The notes: generated by a model from the sequence alone, not told the origin. Counted from the stretch's first letter, positions 8,361 through 16,979 are shown. The stretch is DNA of 57,598 nt from BOKV01 sp049289295 (GCA_049289295.1 JBATLL010000013.1:1-57598); one strand, 5' to 3'. Numbers and translations: made by a program.

Positions 8361-8395
8361 AAGGGCCCGCTGCGATCAACGCAGCGAGCCCGAGA
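8361..8395. terminator. bidirectional terminator between EEP gene and csp
   Basis: A 10-12-bp stem (GGGCCCGCTGCG pairing with CGCAGCGAGCCC, one G-T mismatch) with a 5-base loop. On the minus strand it is followed by TTTTCATTT, so it fits as the csp terminator; on the plus strand it lies directly after the EEP stop. The two genes converge here. Confidence 0.85.
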
Positions 8396-8416
8396 TCTTT
8401 CCCGAAAAGGGAGAGA

Positions 8417-8629
8417 TTATGCGGCTGCCTGGAGGTTTCCGGCAGAAGCCTTGCCTGTGCGGCGGTCGGTCAGGATTTCATAAGAAATCTTCTGGCCTTC
8501 GTCGAGCTGGCGCATGCCTGCGCGCTCTACGGCGCTGATGTGGACGAATACGTCCGGGCCACCAGCGTCCGGCTGGATGAATCCATAACCCTTCTGGGTA
8601 TTGAACCACTTCACGGTTCCGGTCAACAT
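8417..8629 (-). CDS. cold-shock family RNA chaperone
   Basis: A 70-residue single cold-shock domain that binds single-stranded RNA and DNA. RNP1 (KGYGFI, residues 13-18) and RNP2 (VFVHI, 27-31) are intact, and GTVKWFN opens the first strand. Length equals that of CspA paralogues. The start at 8629 has GAAAGGAAAC upstream. The long leader before it fits the known post-transcriptional control of csp genes. Which paralogue it is cannot be decided from one locus. Confidence 0.95.
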   Translation of the reverse strand: MLTGTVKWFNTQKGYGFIQPDAGGPDVFVHISAVERAGMRQLDEGQKISYEILTDRRTGKASAGNLQAAA

Positions 8630-8800
8630 TGTAGTTTCCTTTCGAGGAACGGTAGAAAGATTGGCAGGCGCGAACGCTCACCGGGTAATATCGATGTCAG
8701 GGGAGAGGGTCGTAAGCAGCCCCCGGGACAAAGCCCGAAGTGCAAGCCAAGTCGTTCGGCCGTAACTCGATGGCGCGCTAATGGCATGAAATTGTGATCA
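8630..8800 (-). promoter_or_regulatory. likely long 5' leader and promoter of csp
   Basis: About 230 bases lie between csp and the next gene. A weak promoter candidate (TTGCCT, 17 bases, CATTAG on the minus strand near 8780-8808) would give a leader of roughly 150 bases. Csp mRNAs characteristically have structured leaders of this size. The promoter match is poor and the leader is inferred from the gap and family behaviour. Confidence 0.25.
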
Positions 8801-8861
8801 AGGCAAGGCGAACAAGCAAGTAGACGCCAGCTTGAGCGATTGCCACAGCGTTCACCCCTGC

Positions 8862-9797
8862 CTATGCGGCAAGCGGGTCACCGTCATCCCGATAGAGTTC
8901 ACCGCGTGCAATGATCCATGCCTGTCCGGTGATTTCAGGGATGATCCGGCTCTGTTTTCCCTGCCGATATCGCGCTTCGAAGCGTCCTCCGAGCATGCTT
9001 TCCTGTATCCATGCCATTTCCGGGTCCAGATGCCCTGATGCTGCAAGGCAGGCGAGTTTCGCACTGGTTCCCGTGCCGCAGGGGGAGCGATCCCAGGCAT
9101 TTCCGGGGCAAAGCACGAAATTTCGGCTGTTTGCGCCTATGCCGGCACGCGGACTGGAGAATTCGACATGATCAACGGGAGCGCCATCGTCTCCGCAAAT
9201 GCCTGCTGCGGCGAGCGCATCGCGAACGCGCCTGCCCGCCTCGACCAGTTGACCGGTATTGGGCATTTCAAGTTCGCAAGGCAGGTCTTCGGTGAGGAAG
9301 AACCAGTTGCCACCCCAGGCGACATCGCCGGTAATCACTCCCAGGCCCGGAACATTGAGCGAAACGTCCTTGAGATGGCGATAGCTTTCGACATTGACGA
9401 TTGTGGCGCGATTGCGGTCGCTCAGCGTCACCGAGACGATCCCGACCGGCGTTTCAAACCGGTGGACACCAAGGCCAATATGCCCCAGATGCGCCAGACT
9501 TACGGCTGCACCTATCGTGGCATGGCCGCACATGCCGAGATAGCCGACATTGTTGAAGAAGATCAGCCCTGCCGTGCAGCTCGGGTCGTGCGGATCACAC
9601 AGCAGCGCTCCCACTGTCGCTTCATGGGCACGCGGTTCGCAGGTCAGCAAACGGCGAAAGTCGTCATGGTGACTGGCAAAGCGCTCGCGCCGCAGCGCCA
9701 TGGGGCCTGACCCCAGGTCCGGACCTCCCTCCAGCACCAGCCTGGTCGGCTCACCTTCGGTATGGGAGTCGAGAATTCGGGCGAGGAGGTCAGGCAT
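8862..9797 (-). CDS. proline racemase family, probable 4-hydroxyproline 2-epimerase
   Basis: A 311-residue proline-racemase-fold enzyme. Both halves of the two-base active site are present: Cys90 in MCGHATIG and Cys240 in SPCGTGTSA. The Cys/Cys pair is the signature of epimerases and racemases; dehydratases of the family usually replace one Cys. Coupled with the adjacent DHDPS-family gene, the best reading is conversion of trans-4-hydroxy-L-proline to cis-4-hydroxy-D-proline. The start at 9797 (MPDLLARILDSHTEGEPT) matches the family and overlaps the upstream stop by 8 bases; a frame starting at 9854 would run deep into that gene. No D-hydroxyproline oxidase is in the window. Confidence 0.88.
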   Translation of the reverse strand: MPDLLARILDSHTEGEPTRLVLEGGPDLGSGPMALRRERFASHHDDFRRLLTCEPRAHEATVGALLCDPHDPSCTAGLIFFNNVGYLGMCGHATIGAAVSLAHLGHIGLGVHRFETPVGIVSVTLSDRNRATIVNVESYRHLKDVSLNVPGLGVITGDVAWGGNWFFLTEDLPCELEMPNTGQLVEAGRRVRDALAAAGICGDDGAPVDHVEFSSPRAGIGANSRNFVLCPGNAWDRSPCGTGTSAKLACLAASGHLDPEMAWIQESMLGGRFEARYRQGKQSRIIPEITGQAWIIARGELYRDDGDPLAA

Positions 9798-10731
9798 CGA
9801 TTGCCATCCACGCTTCATGCCAGTTCGTGAACTGGCGGAACTGGCGTTCGGCATGCGTCATCTGGCTTTGCGTCAGCGTGTCGAAGGCATTGAAGTGATG
9901 GCGATAGGCTTCGTCTCCCTGCAGCAGCATCAGATATTTGTAGTAGAGAACCAGGTCCGGCCCTTCATCGAAAGATGACAGGACGGCCAGTGCGGCTTCC
10001 AGTTCCAAAGCCCTTCGCCTTGCCCTGGCGTCACCGCTCGCCCCTTTCCTGCACAGATCAACCAGTTGCAGGACAGCATCCGGCAGGACATTGCCGATGC
10101 CGGTGATAGCACCGACTGCTCCGCAATCGAGGAAACCATGGCAGACCTGGGTATCAACACCGACGAGTAGCATCAGGTCGCGATCCTGCCCGGTAATGTT
10201 TTCCGCCGCATAGGTGAGGGAACGGGCACCGCCAAATTCCTTGAAGCCAACCAGATTGGCATGCTCCGCCCGCAACTGGAAAAACAGTTCCGCCCGTGTC
10301 TCGTAGCCATACCATGGGCTGTTGTAGATGACGGAAGGCAGGCCGGAGCCCGCTTCCAGGACCGCCTTGAAATGATGTTTCTGGGCTGCTTGCGACGAAC
10401 CTCGGGACAGGAGGCGGGGAATGATCATCAGGCCACTTGCCCCAACCTCGGCTGCGTAGGCGGCGTGGGCAGCGGCAAGGCGCGTGTTTTGCGCCCCTGT
10501 GCCAACGATAACCGGCACGCCAGCCTTCACAAGGAGGGCAACACCTTCCATGCGCACCGCATCGTCAAGCAGCGGCCAATCTCCCATCGAGCCGCAAAAG
10601 ACAACGCCCGACATGCCTTTGGCGACCAGTTCCACGCCCCTGCGAACCAGGGCGTCGAGATCCGGTTCACCGCGTTCGTTGCAGGGGGTCATCAGGGCGG
10701 GTACGCAACCGCGGAAAACATCAGTCGTCAT
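9790..10731 (-). CDS. dihydrodipicolinate synthase family aldolase/deaminase
   Basis: A 313-residue (beta/alpha)8 enzyme that uses a Schiff-base Lys. The Lys is seen in GFKEFGG and the partner Tyr in SVIYNSPWYGY; VFCGSMGDWPLL replaces the usual GTTGE substrate loop, so it is not DapA. In hydroxyproline catabolic clusters a member of this family is the pyrroline-4-hydroxy-2-carboxylate deaminase, and the overlap with the epimerase gene supports that role; this is inference. The start at 10731 has GGGAG upstream and faces the divergent AraC gene across 120 bases. Confidence 0.85.
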   Translation of the reverse strand: MTTDVFRGCVPALMTPCNERGEPDLDALVRRGVELVAKGMSGVVFCGSMGDWPLLDDAVRMEGVALLVKAGVPVIVGTGAQNTRLAAAHAAYAAEVGASGLMIIPRLLSRGSSQAAQKHHFKAVLEAGSGLPSVIYNSPWYGYETRAELFFQLRAEHANLVGFKEFGGARSLTYAAENITGQDRDLMLLVGVDTQVCHGFLDCGAVGAITGIGNVLPDAVLQLVDLCRKGASGDARARRRALELEAALAVLSSFDEGPDLVLYYKYLMLLQGDEAYRHHFNAFDTLTQSQMTHAERQFRQFTNWHEAWMAIDA

Positions 10732-10784
10732 CGTCAAGCTCCCATTCGTTCGGCTGCACAATGGCGTATGGGCGATGCAGGTGT

Positions 10785-10824
10785 CTTGTGCGATAAGGGA
10801 GGGACGATTGGGCAAACCGCACAA
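10785..10824. promoter_or_regulatory. inverted repeat in divergent hydroxyproline/AraC promoter
   Basis: TTGTGCG at 10786-10792 is matched by its inverse CGCACAA at 10818-10824, with a 25-base spacer, between the divergent catabolic operon and its regulator gene. A related GCACAA occurs at 10756-10761. The position suits an operator for the adjacent AraC-type protein, though AraC regulators more often bind direct repeats. Confidence 0.35.
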
Positions 10825-10851
10825 ACAAGCGACCGACGTTCACGGGCAGAC

Positions 10852-11613
10852 ATGTTGATGCAAAAAAGGGCACCATCCGGCCAGGGTTCAATGGCAGCGC
10901 TTTCCATTCCACAGGGCGACGCGAAAGCGATGGCGGAATTGTTCGACAGCGTTCCAGATACGGTTTATTTCGTCAAGGATCGCGGCGGGCGCTATGTGCT
11001 TGTGAACCGTACGCTGGCTGCGCGCACCGGCAGGAGCCATCCGCGCGAGCTAGTTGGCCTGAGTGCTGCCGAAGTCTTTGCCGAACCGCTGGGCAGTCGC
11101 ATTGCCGCCCAGGACAAGGGCGTCATCGACAAGGGCGTTCCCCTTCAGGGCATTGTGGAACTGCACCTGTATCCGGGCGGGCAGGAGGGCTGGTGCCTGA
11201 CCTGGAAAGTCCCGATCCGGGGTGATGGCGGGGCAATCACGGGCCTGTGCGGCATTTCCAGAGACCTCAATGCTACAGCACCGCAGGCGGGTGGCATGGA
11301 AAGCCTGTCGCGCGTGGTGGACCATATCCATGCCAATATCGAGAAGCCGCTGAAACTTTCCGAACTCGCCGCACTGGCGGCACTGTCGGTCTATCAACTG
11401 AACCAGCGCATTCGTGGCCTGTTCGGCCTGTCTGCCGGTCAGTATCTGATCCAGGCCCGCATGGAACGGGCATGCCGCGATTTGCGCCTGACAGCCAGCG
11501 CGATCAGCGAAATCGCGCTCGACTGCGGTTATAGCGACCAGGCCGCCTTTACACGCCAGTTCCGGAAGTCTGTCGGCCTGACACCTTCGCAATACCGGAA
11601 CCTGCCGCGGTGA
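10852..11613 (+). CDS. PAS-domain AraC-family transcriptional regulator
   Basis: A 253-residue regulator. Residues from about 25 to 140 form a PAS sensor (LFDSVPDTVYFVKDRGGRYVLVN, then GLCGISRDLN), and about 150-250 are an AraC/XylS double helix-turn-helix (LSELAALAALSVYQLNQRIRGLFG and the second motif ALDCGYSDQAAFTRQFRKSVGLTPSQYR). It is divergent from the epimerase/DHDPS pair, so it probably controls them in response to a small ligand bound by the PAS domain. The start is uncertain: ATG 10852, 10858 and 10891 are all possible; the frame extends much further upstream only by running antisense through the neighbouring gene. Confidence 0.88.
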   Translation: MLMQKRAPSGQGSMAALSIPQGDAKAMAELFDSVPDTVYFVKDRGGRYVLVNRTLAARTGRSHPRELVGLSAAEVFAEPLGSRIAAQDKGVIDKGVPLQGIVELHLYPGGQEGWCLTWKVPIRGDGGAITGLCGISRDLNATAPQAGGMESLSRVVDHIHANIEKPLKLSELAALAALSVYQLNQRIRGLFGLSAGQYLIQARMERACRDLRLTASAISEIALDCGYSDQAAFTRQFRKSVGLTPSQYRNLPR

Positions 11614-11631
11614 TCGCCTTTGGCGAGGCGA

Positions 11632-13326
11632 TCACATGTTGGGATAGACCGGCCCTTCACCGCCCTGCGGCGGTACCCAGTTGATGTTCTGGTTCGGGTC
11701 CTTGATGTCACATGTCTTGCAGTGGACGCAATTCTGGAAGTTCACGACAAATCGGGCACCTTCGGTACTGGTCCCGGTGATCGCGTTGCCATCTCCATCG
11801 ACCCATTCATAGACCCCGGCCGGACAGAAGCGGCTCGACGGCCCGCCAAAGATGCCCAGTTCGGACGTGCGCTGCAGTTCCATGTTGGCGACGTGAAGAT
11901 GGGCAGGCTGGTCTTCCTCATGGTTGGTGTTGGAAAGGAACACCGAGGAAAGCCTGTCGAAAGTCAGGACGCCATCGGGCCTTGGATAGTCGATCTGCTT
12001 GAAATTGGCTGCAGGCTCGAGCGATTTCGCGTCGCTCTTGCCGTGCTTCAGCGTACCGAACGGTGACCATCCACCCAGCAATGTCGTCAGCCACATGTCC
12101 AGACCGCCGAGCGCTATGCCTATGGGCGTGCCAAAGCGCGACCAGAGCGGTTTGGCGTTGCGGACCTTTTTCAGATCCTTGCCGATATCGCCATCGCGCC
12201 ATGAGGTTTCGATTTCGGCAACCTCATCGTTGGCGCGGCCAGAAGCAATTGCCTCACTGATCTTCTCGGCCGCGAGCATGCCCGAAAGCATTGCATTGTG
12301 TGATCCCTTGATGCGGGGCACATTGACGAAGCCTGCGGAGCAGCCGATCAGTGCGCCGCCTGCAAAGGTCAGCTTCGGCACCGACTGGTATCCGCCTTCC
12401 GTGATCGCGCGTGCGCCGTAGGTCAGCCGCTTGCCGCCTTCGAATGTGTCGCGCACTCTGGGATGGGTCTTGAAGCGCTGGAATTCCTGGAAAGGTGAAA
12501 TCCACGGATTCTTGTAGTTGAGATGCACGACAAAGCCGACGGCAACGAGATTGTCCTCGAGGTGGTAGAGGAAGGAACCACCACCTGTTGAACTGTCGAG
12601 CGGCCAGCCGAAGGAATGCTGGACGAGGCCCGGCTGGTGTTTTGTCGGGTCGATTTCCCACAATTCCTTGATGCCGATGCCGAACTTTGCCGGTTCGCGA
12701 TCCTTGTCGAGGCCAAACCTTGCGATGAGCTGCTTGGCGATCGAGCCACGCACGCCCTCCCCGATCAGCGTGTATTTGCCGAGCAGCGACATTCCCCGGG
12801 CGAAATTTGGACCCGGTTTGCCATCCTTGCCAACGCCCATGTCGCCGGTCGCAACACCAATAACCGCGCCTTCGTCGTTGTAGAGAACCTCCGCAGCGGC
12901 AAAGCCCGGGTAGATTTCCACGCCAAGCGCTTCGGCACGTGCCGCGAGCCAGCGGCAAACATTGCCCAGTGAAACAATGTAATTGCCGTGATTGCTCATC
13001 AGCGGTGGCATTGCGAAATTGGGAAGCGGAATGCGACCCGACTGCGTCATCAGGAAGAACTGGTCTTTCTTGACGGGAGTCTTGAAAGGATGGTCCGCGT
13101 CTTCCTGCCAGTCGGGAATGAGGCGGTTGATGGCGATCGGATCGACAACAGCGCCCGAAAGGATATGCGCGCCGACCTCAGCCCCCTTCTCCAGCACAAC
13201 CACCGAAAGCTCGGCATTGATCTGTTTGAGACGGATCGCAGCAGCCAGGCCCGCGGGACCAGCACCAACGATCACAACGTCAAATTCCATGCTTTCGCGT
13301 TCAGGAAGTTCCATTTCCTCAGACAT
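11632..13326 (-). CDS. electron transfer flavoprotein-ubiquinone oxidoreductase
   Basis: Inner-membrane-associated FAD and 4Fe-4S enzyme that passes electrons from ETF (fatty acid, branched-chain and choline dehydrogenases) to ubiquinone. The 564-residue product has the N-terminal FAD motif VVIVGAGPAGLAAA, the quinone region GGYQSVPKLTFAGGALIGCSAGFVN, and a C-terminal ferredoxin-like domain whose cluster ligands sit in CPAGVYEW and NCVHCKTCDIKDP. The start at 13326 has AAGGGAG upstream. The likely operator at 13454-13475 suggests control with branched-chain amino acid or fatty acid degradation. Confidence 0.96.
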   Translation of the reverse strand: MSEEMELPERESMEFDVVIVGAGPAGLAAAIRLKQINAELSVVVLEKGAEVGAHILSGAVVDPIAINRLIPDWQEDADHPFKTPVKKDQFFLMTQSGRIPLPNFAMPPLMSNHGNYIVSLGNVCRWLAARAEALGVEIYPGFAAAEVLYNDEGAVIGVATGDMGVGKDGKPGPNFARGMSLLGKYTLIGEGVRGSIAKQLIARFGLDKDREPAKFGIGIKELWEIDPTKHQPGLVQHSFGWPLDSSTGGGSFLYHLEDNLVAVGFVVHLNYKNPWISPFQEFQRFKTHPRVRDTFEGGKRLTYGARAITEGGYQSVPKLTFAGGALIGCSAGFVNVPRIKGSHNAMLSGMLAAEKISEAIASGRANDEVAEIETSWRDGDIGKDLKKVRNAKPLWSRFGTPIGIALGGLDMWLTTLLGGWSPFGTLKHGKSDAKSLEPAANFKQIDYPRPDGVLTFDRLSSVFLSNTNHEEDQPAHLHVANMELQRTSELGIFGGPSSRFCPAGVYEWVDGDGNAITGTSTEGARFVVNFQNCVHCKTCDIKDPNQNINWVPPQGGEGPVYPNM

Positions 13327-13453
13327 ATCCGCTCCCTTGGCCAGATTGCTGCAAATGTTTGCCTGAAAGCCGTGCTATCACGGCATCGGCAGTTCTTTCC
13401 AGCCGTTATTGACATCTAAAGGCATGTTTGGCCCGAAGATCGGCTAACATTTA

Positions 13454-13475
13454 TTTACGTTTACGTCAACGTAAG
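13454..13475. promoter_or_regulatory. LiuR/FadR-like palindromic operator
   Basis: An imperfect palindrome: TTTACGTT, then a 6-base centre TACGTC, then AACGTAAG (7 of 8 arm positions complementary). The ACGT-rich form resembles the operators of MerR-type LiuR in proteobacteria, which regulate branched-chain amino acid degradation and often ETF-quinone oxidoreductase. It lies 128 bases upstream of that gene, between it and the divergent glycosylase-like gene. Confidence 0.5.
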
Positions 13476-13570
13476 TATTTTTGGGCGGATAAGATCGGTA
13501 CGGCTTTGCATGGCAAGTGTCGATGCTGCTAGGGTCATGGTTCAACACAAAAGCAGGTGGCACAGCGGCA

Positions 13571-14440
13571 ATGGAAGGGCAAAAGGACCATACGGCGGAA
13601 GAAATCCGCTCGATCCTCCTCTTTCACGCCGAGGCAGGCGTTGATGTGCTGCTGAACGACGAACCGGTGGACCGCTTCGCAGAGAGCCGCCAGGCGGCAC
13701 CGATCAACCAGCGCAAGGCACACGAAGGTGACAAGGCCGCGCGCCGTGCGGCACCCGAACCAACGCCAGTGCGCGCTGCACCGCGCCCCGAACCGACGGC
13801 CTTTTCCAATGCGGCCATTCCCGATAATCGTGCCGTGGAAGGTGCGCGGGAAATGGCGGCGGCGGCCAGTACGCTGGAGGCATTGAAGCAGGCGCTGGAG
13901 AAGTTCGAAGGGTGCAACCTGCGGATCACCGCCAAGCATACGGTTTTTGCCGATGGCAATCCGGAGGCGAAAGTCATGATCATCGGCGAGGCACCGGGCG
14001 CGGAAGAAGATCGCATGGGCCTGCCGTTCGTTGGTCGGGCGGGACAGTTGCTTGACCGGATGCTGGCCAGCATCGGGCTTGACCGTACGAGCGTCTACAT
14101 CACCAACATGCTCGCGTGGCGCCCACCGGGCAACAGGACACCGACGCCGCACGAAATCGAGGTATGCCGTCCCTTCATCGACCGCCATGTCGCCCTGATA
14201 AAGCCGCAGATCATCATTTATGCAGGCGGCGTTTCGGCAAAGGCACTTTCAGGCAGGAACGAAGGCATCCTCAAGATGCGCGGGCGCTGGCTGGAACATG
14301 CCTATGACGGGGGCAAGGCCGATGTGATGCCGATGCTGCATCCAGCCTATCTGCTGCGCCAGCCTGCCCAGAAGAGCTATGCCTGGCAGGATTTGCTGAA
14401 GATACAGGCGCGCCTCAGCGAGCTACAGGCAGCAGACTGA
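13571..14440 (+). CDS. uracil-DNA glycosylase family 4/5-like protein
   Basis: Base-excision repair protein of about 289 residues. The UDG-superfamily motifs are clear: GEAPGAEEDRMGLPFVGRAGQLLDRML (motif A with the water-activating acidic residues), NMLAWRPPGNRTP, and the C-terminal LHPAYLLRQP (motif B His). The N-terminal 100 residues are Ala/Pro/Arg-rich and probably disordered. Only one Cys (FEGCNLR) stands where family 4 enzymes have a CxxC pair, and one more in EVCRPF, so the usual [4Fe-4S] ligand set is not complete. ATG 13571 is preferred over 13517 because the latter adds a Trp/Phe-rich stretch with no family precedent; both lack a strong ribosome site. Confidence 0.85.
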   Translation: MEGQKDHTAEEIRSILLFHAEAGVDVLLNDEPVDRFAESRQAAPINQRKAHEGDKAARRAAPEPTPVRAAPRPEPTAFSNAAIPDNRAVEGAREMAAAASTLEALKQALEKFEGCNLRITAKHTVFADGNPEAKVMIIGEAPGAEEDRMGLPFVGRAGQLLDRMLASIGLDRTSVYITNMLAWRPPGNRTPTPHEIEVCRPFIDRHVALIKPQIIIYAGGVSAKALSGRNEGILKMRGRWLEHAYDGGKADVMPMLHPAYLLRQPAQKSYAWQDLLKIQARLSELQAAD

Positions 14441-14546
14441 CGCAATGGCGTGGGATGGCGTGCGCCAATCGCCTCACCGGCATGATGTTTCCAGGAATGT
14501 CCGTCTGGGCCCCGGCATGGACTGACAGGGTGAACACAACAATCCG

Positions 14547-14795
14547 TCAGGAAATGCCAGAGGCGGAAGGTTTAGAACTGCCAAACAGCTCATGGCGCTT
14601 CTGGCGGGGCATCATGGCTTCACGATTGCCGTCATAGCTGAAAGTGTTGCGCAGCGTCCTGTCGAGCGCGTCCAGATCGTTCTTGATCGCTGCCAGGCGG
14701 TCGCGGATGGTTTCGGCTTCGCCAAGCAATTCAGCCCGCTTTGTCAGCAGGCCGGATGTCGCATGTTCATAGCGATCGGTTCGGGCGGATCGCAC
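14547..14795 (-). CDS. small coiled-coil hypothetical protein
   Basis: An 82-residue frame with a heptad-like helix (GLLTKRAELLGEAETIRDRLAAIKNDLDALDRTLRN split by no Pro) and a charged tail. The composition and pattern look like real protein and resemble short coiled-coil proteins often seen in rhizobial genomes, but I cannot name a family. The start is a GTG at 14795 without a clear ribosome site. The flanks 14441-14546 and 14796-15055 hold nothing else I can support. Confidence 0.5.
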   Translation of the reverse strand: MRSARTDRYEHATSGLLTKRAELLGEAETIRDRLAAIKNDLDALDRTLRNTFSYDGNREAMMPRQKRHELFGSSKPSASGIS

Positions 14796-15055
14796 GGATT
14801 CACATCAGCGGAATCCAGTGGTAGTTTCAGGTTGGCTATTGGTGTGTTCAATACATGAGGCAGGAAGATTCCCTTTGTGTTGCAAGGCGCTAACACCTGG
14901 TTGCATTTCTGTGGAGTGGTGCTCACAGCATTTCAAAGGCGTGGATACCCGATGGCATGGCGCAATTGGGCCATGAATAGCGCATCTCGTGCTTTCCGCG
15001 CGCGCAGACAAGTAGGATTTCAATTGGGCACAGGCCTCGAAACTCAGGAAGCGCA

Positions 15056-16336
15056 ATGGTCCGACATATCCTGCCGATCCTGGCGCTTTTCGCGAGCACG
15101 TTCTTCCTGCTCGTCGGCGGCGGTGTGCAATGGATCGTGCTGCCGATCCGTGCGCAGATGGAAGGCTTCTCGACAGATGCAATCGGCATCATCGGCCTTG
15201 GCTGGGCGACAGGCTTCACCGCAGGCTGCCTGATCGTGCCACGGATCGTGCGTCGGGTCGGGCATGTGCGGGCATTTTCCTCGCTGCTTGCCCTGGCGGC
15301 CATCGCGATCCTTGTCTCGGCGCTGGTGGTCAACCCGGTTTCCTGGTTCGCCATGCGCGTTGTCGGCGGCCTTTGTTTTTCCGGCTCCTACATGATCATC
15401 GAAAGCTGGCTCAATGAGCGCGTCGGCAATGAAAGCCGTGGTTCGCTTTTCGCGATTTACGCGATCATCACGATGGCAGGCGTGATGGCGGGACAATATG
15501 TGATCCTGTTCGTGGACCCCGGTTCGCAGACCGCGTTCATGGTCGCAGCGATCCTGTTTGCGCTGGCAATCCTTCCCACCGCCCTGTCCACCGCGCAATC
15601 GCCGCAGGCGCTTACCGAAGTGAAGCTCAACGTTCCCGACCTTTATCGCAATTCACCGGCAGCGCTGATCGGCATTTTCCTGGCGGGTTCGATTGCCGGT
15701 GCCTGGCAGAGCTTCGCTCCGGTCTATGGCACGATGAGCGGGCTGTCGAACGCCAATGTCGCCAACATGATGGCCATCGTCATGGTCGGCTCAATTCTCT
15801 ACCAGTACCCGATGGGACGCATCTCGGACATGATGGACCGCAGGCTGGTGATGATTGCTGTCGGCATGGTGGGAACCGGTGTGTGCGGCTATGCGGCAAT
15901 CCACACGGTCGATGGTGCCAATCCCGGCTGGTCGTTCTACCTGCTGATGATGGCCTGTGGCGGGTTCATCTATCCGGTCTACACGATCCTGGTGGCGCAT
16001 GCGAACGATCATGCGAAGCCCGAAGACTATGTGCATGTCTCGGCGAGCATGTATCTGATCTACGGATTTGGCTCCATGGTCGGGCCGGTCATCACGGCGC
16101 GCACCACTGCCCTGTTCGGTTCGGGCGGCATGTTCCTGACCATTGCCGCGATGAACGCCATGATTGCGCTTTACTCCGCCTGGAGAATGACGCGCAGGCG
16201 CAGGGTAAGGGCGGCAGAAGCATCCGCTGCACAGACCTTCACCACACCTCCGGCGCAGACGCCACAGACACCGCAGACTTTCGAACTGATGCCCGGTGGC
16301 GAGCTTTCCGAACCCCCGATGGAAAATTACGGCTAG
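15056..16336 (+). CDS. MFS transporter
   Basis: A 426-residue inner-membrane secondary transporter with about 12 hydrophobic helices. MFS markers include the loop 2-3 region GCLIVPRIVRRVGHVRAFS and the middle-loop counterpart GRISDMMDRRLVMI. The C-terminal 45 residues are a cytoplasmic Ala/Pro/Gln-rich tail with TPQTPQTF repeats. The start at 15056 has AGGAAG upstream. It belongs to the YcaD/drug-H+ antiporter-like group by general appearance; the substrate cannot be deduced. The gene converges with the LysE gene, 6 bases away. Confidence 0.9.
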   Translation: MVRHILPILALFASTFFLLVGGGVQWIVLPIRAQMEGFSTDAIGIIGLGWATGFTAGCLIVPRIVRRVGHVRAFSSLLALAAIAILVSALVVNPVSWFAMRVVGGLCFSGSYMIIESWLNERVGNESRGSLFAIYAIITMAGVMAGQYVILFVDPGSQTAFMVAAILFALAILPTALSTAQSPQALTEVKLNVPDLYRNSPAALIGIFLAGSIAGAWQSFAPVYGTMSGLSNANVANMMAIVMVGSILYQYPMGRISDMMDRRLVMIAVGMVGTGVCGYAAIHTVDGANPGWSFYLLMMACGGFIYPVYTILVAHANDHAKPEDYVHVSASMYLIYGFGSMVGPVITARTTALFGSGGMFLTIAAMNAMIALYSAWRMTRRRRVRAAEASAAQTFTTPPAQTPQTPQTFELMPGGELSEPPMENYG

Positions 16337-16342
16337 GAAAAA

Positions 16343-16963
16343 CTATCCGCCGGCCATGCCGATGAAGGTTGACCAGGCTGCGATGCCCACCACCGCGAGC
16401 ATGGCTGACGCCATCGCCAGGTTGATCAGGAAATGGGTTCGTGGCGCCAGGTCGAGGCGATGCAGGACGGCTCCCGCCCAAAGCCAGACGAGGTGTATCG
16501 GCACCCAGATCACGTTCAGCATGACCAGCTTGAGGCCTGCTTCCAGCGCCAGGCTTTCGGGCATGAACGGAAATCCCGAGAAGAGTGCCGTGCCGACCAC
16601 ATAGACCTTGGGATTGATGATCTGAAGCAGCAGGCCGTTGATGAAGCCTGGGGGTGACTTCTGGCTGATGAAGGCAAGCTTCGATCCGGCAAAGGCAATG
16701 CGGGCCGCCAGCCACAGCAGGTACAAAAGCGAAATCGAGAACAGTGCAATGCGGATGGCTGGAACCGACAGCACGATCGCGGCCAGTCCTGTTATGACCG
16801 CCAGCGTGACCAGGTTGTTCCCGACGAACAGGCCCGCCACATACCGAAGACCGGCATTGAAGCCGTAGCCCGCGCCGACGCCTGCTGTTGACAGGACGCC
16901 CGGTCCAGGTGTGCCGACCAGAAAAAGCACGGCGAGCATGAATGCGATCATGCCACCACCCAT
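16343..16963 (-). CDS. LysE/RhtB family exporter
   Basis: A roughly 206-residue inner-membrane protein with six hydrophobic segments. The N-terminal FLVGTPGPGVLSTAGVGAGYG is the LysE/RhtB signature, and QIINPKVYVVG is the second conserved block. The family exports amino acids and analogues. Start is uncertain between ATG 16963 and ATG 16951. It lies 16 bases after the molybdenum-hydroxylase gene and is probably cotranscribed with it, but no metabolic link is apparent. Confidence 0.88.
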   Translation of the reverse strand: MGGGMIAFMLAVLFLVGTPGPGVLSTAGVGAGYGFNAGLRYVAGLFVGNNLVTLAVITGLAAIVLSVPAIRIALFSISLLYLLWLAARIAFAGSKLAFISQKSPPGFINGLLLQIINPKVYVVGTALFSGFPFMPESLALEAGLKLVMLNVIWVPIHLVWLWAGAVLHRLDLAPRTHFLINLAMASAMLAVVGIAAWSTFIGMAGG

Positions 16964-16979
16964 GGACAAGGGGATCGGT

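Noticed and set aside
10261..10851. N-terminal extension of the AraC regulator by about 197 codons
   Set aside because: The extension runs antisense through the DHDPS-family gene and has no domain; the PAS domain begins just after 10891.
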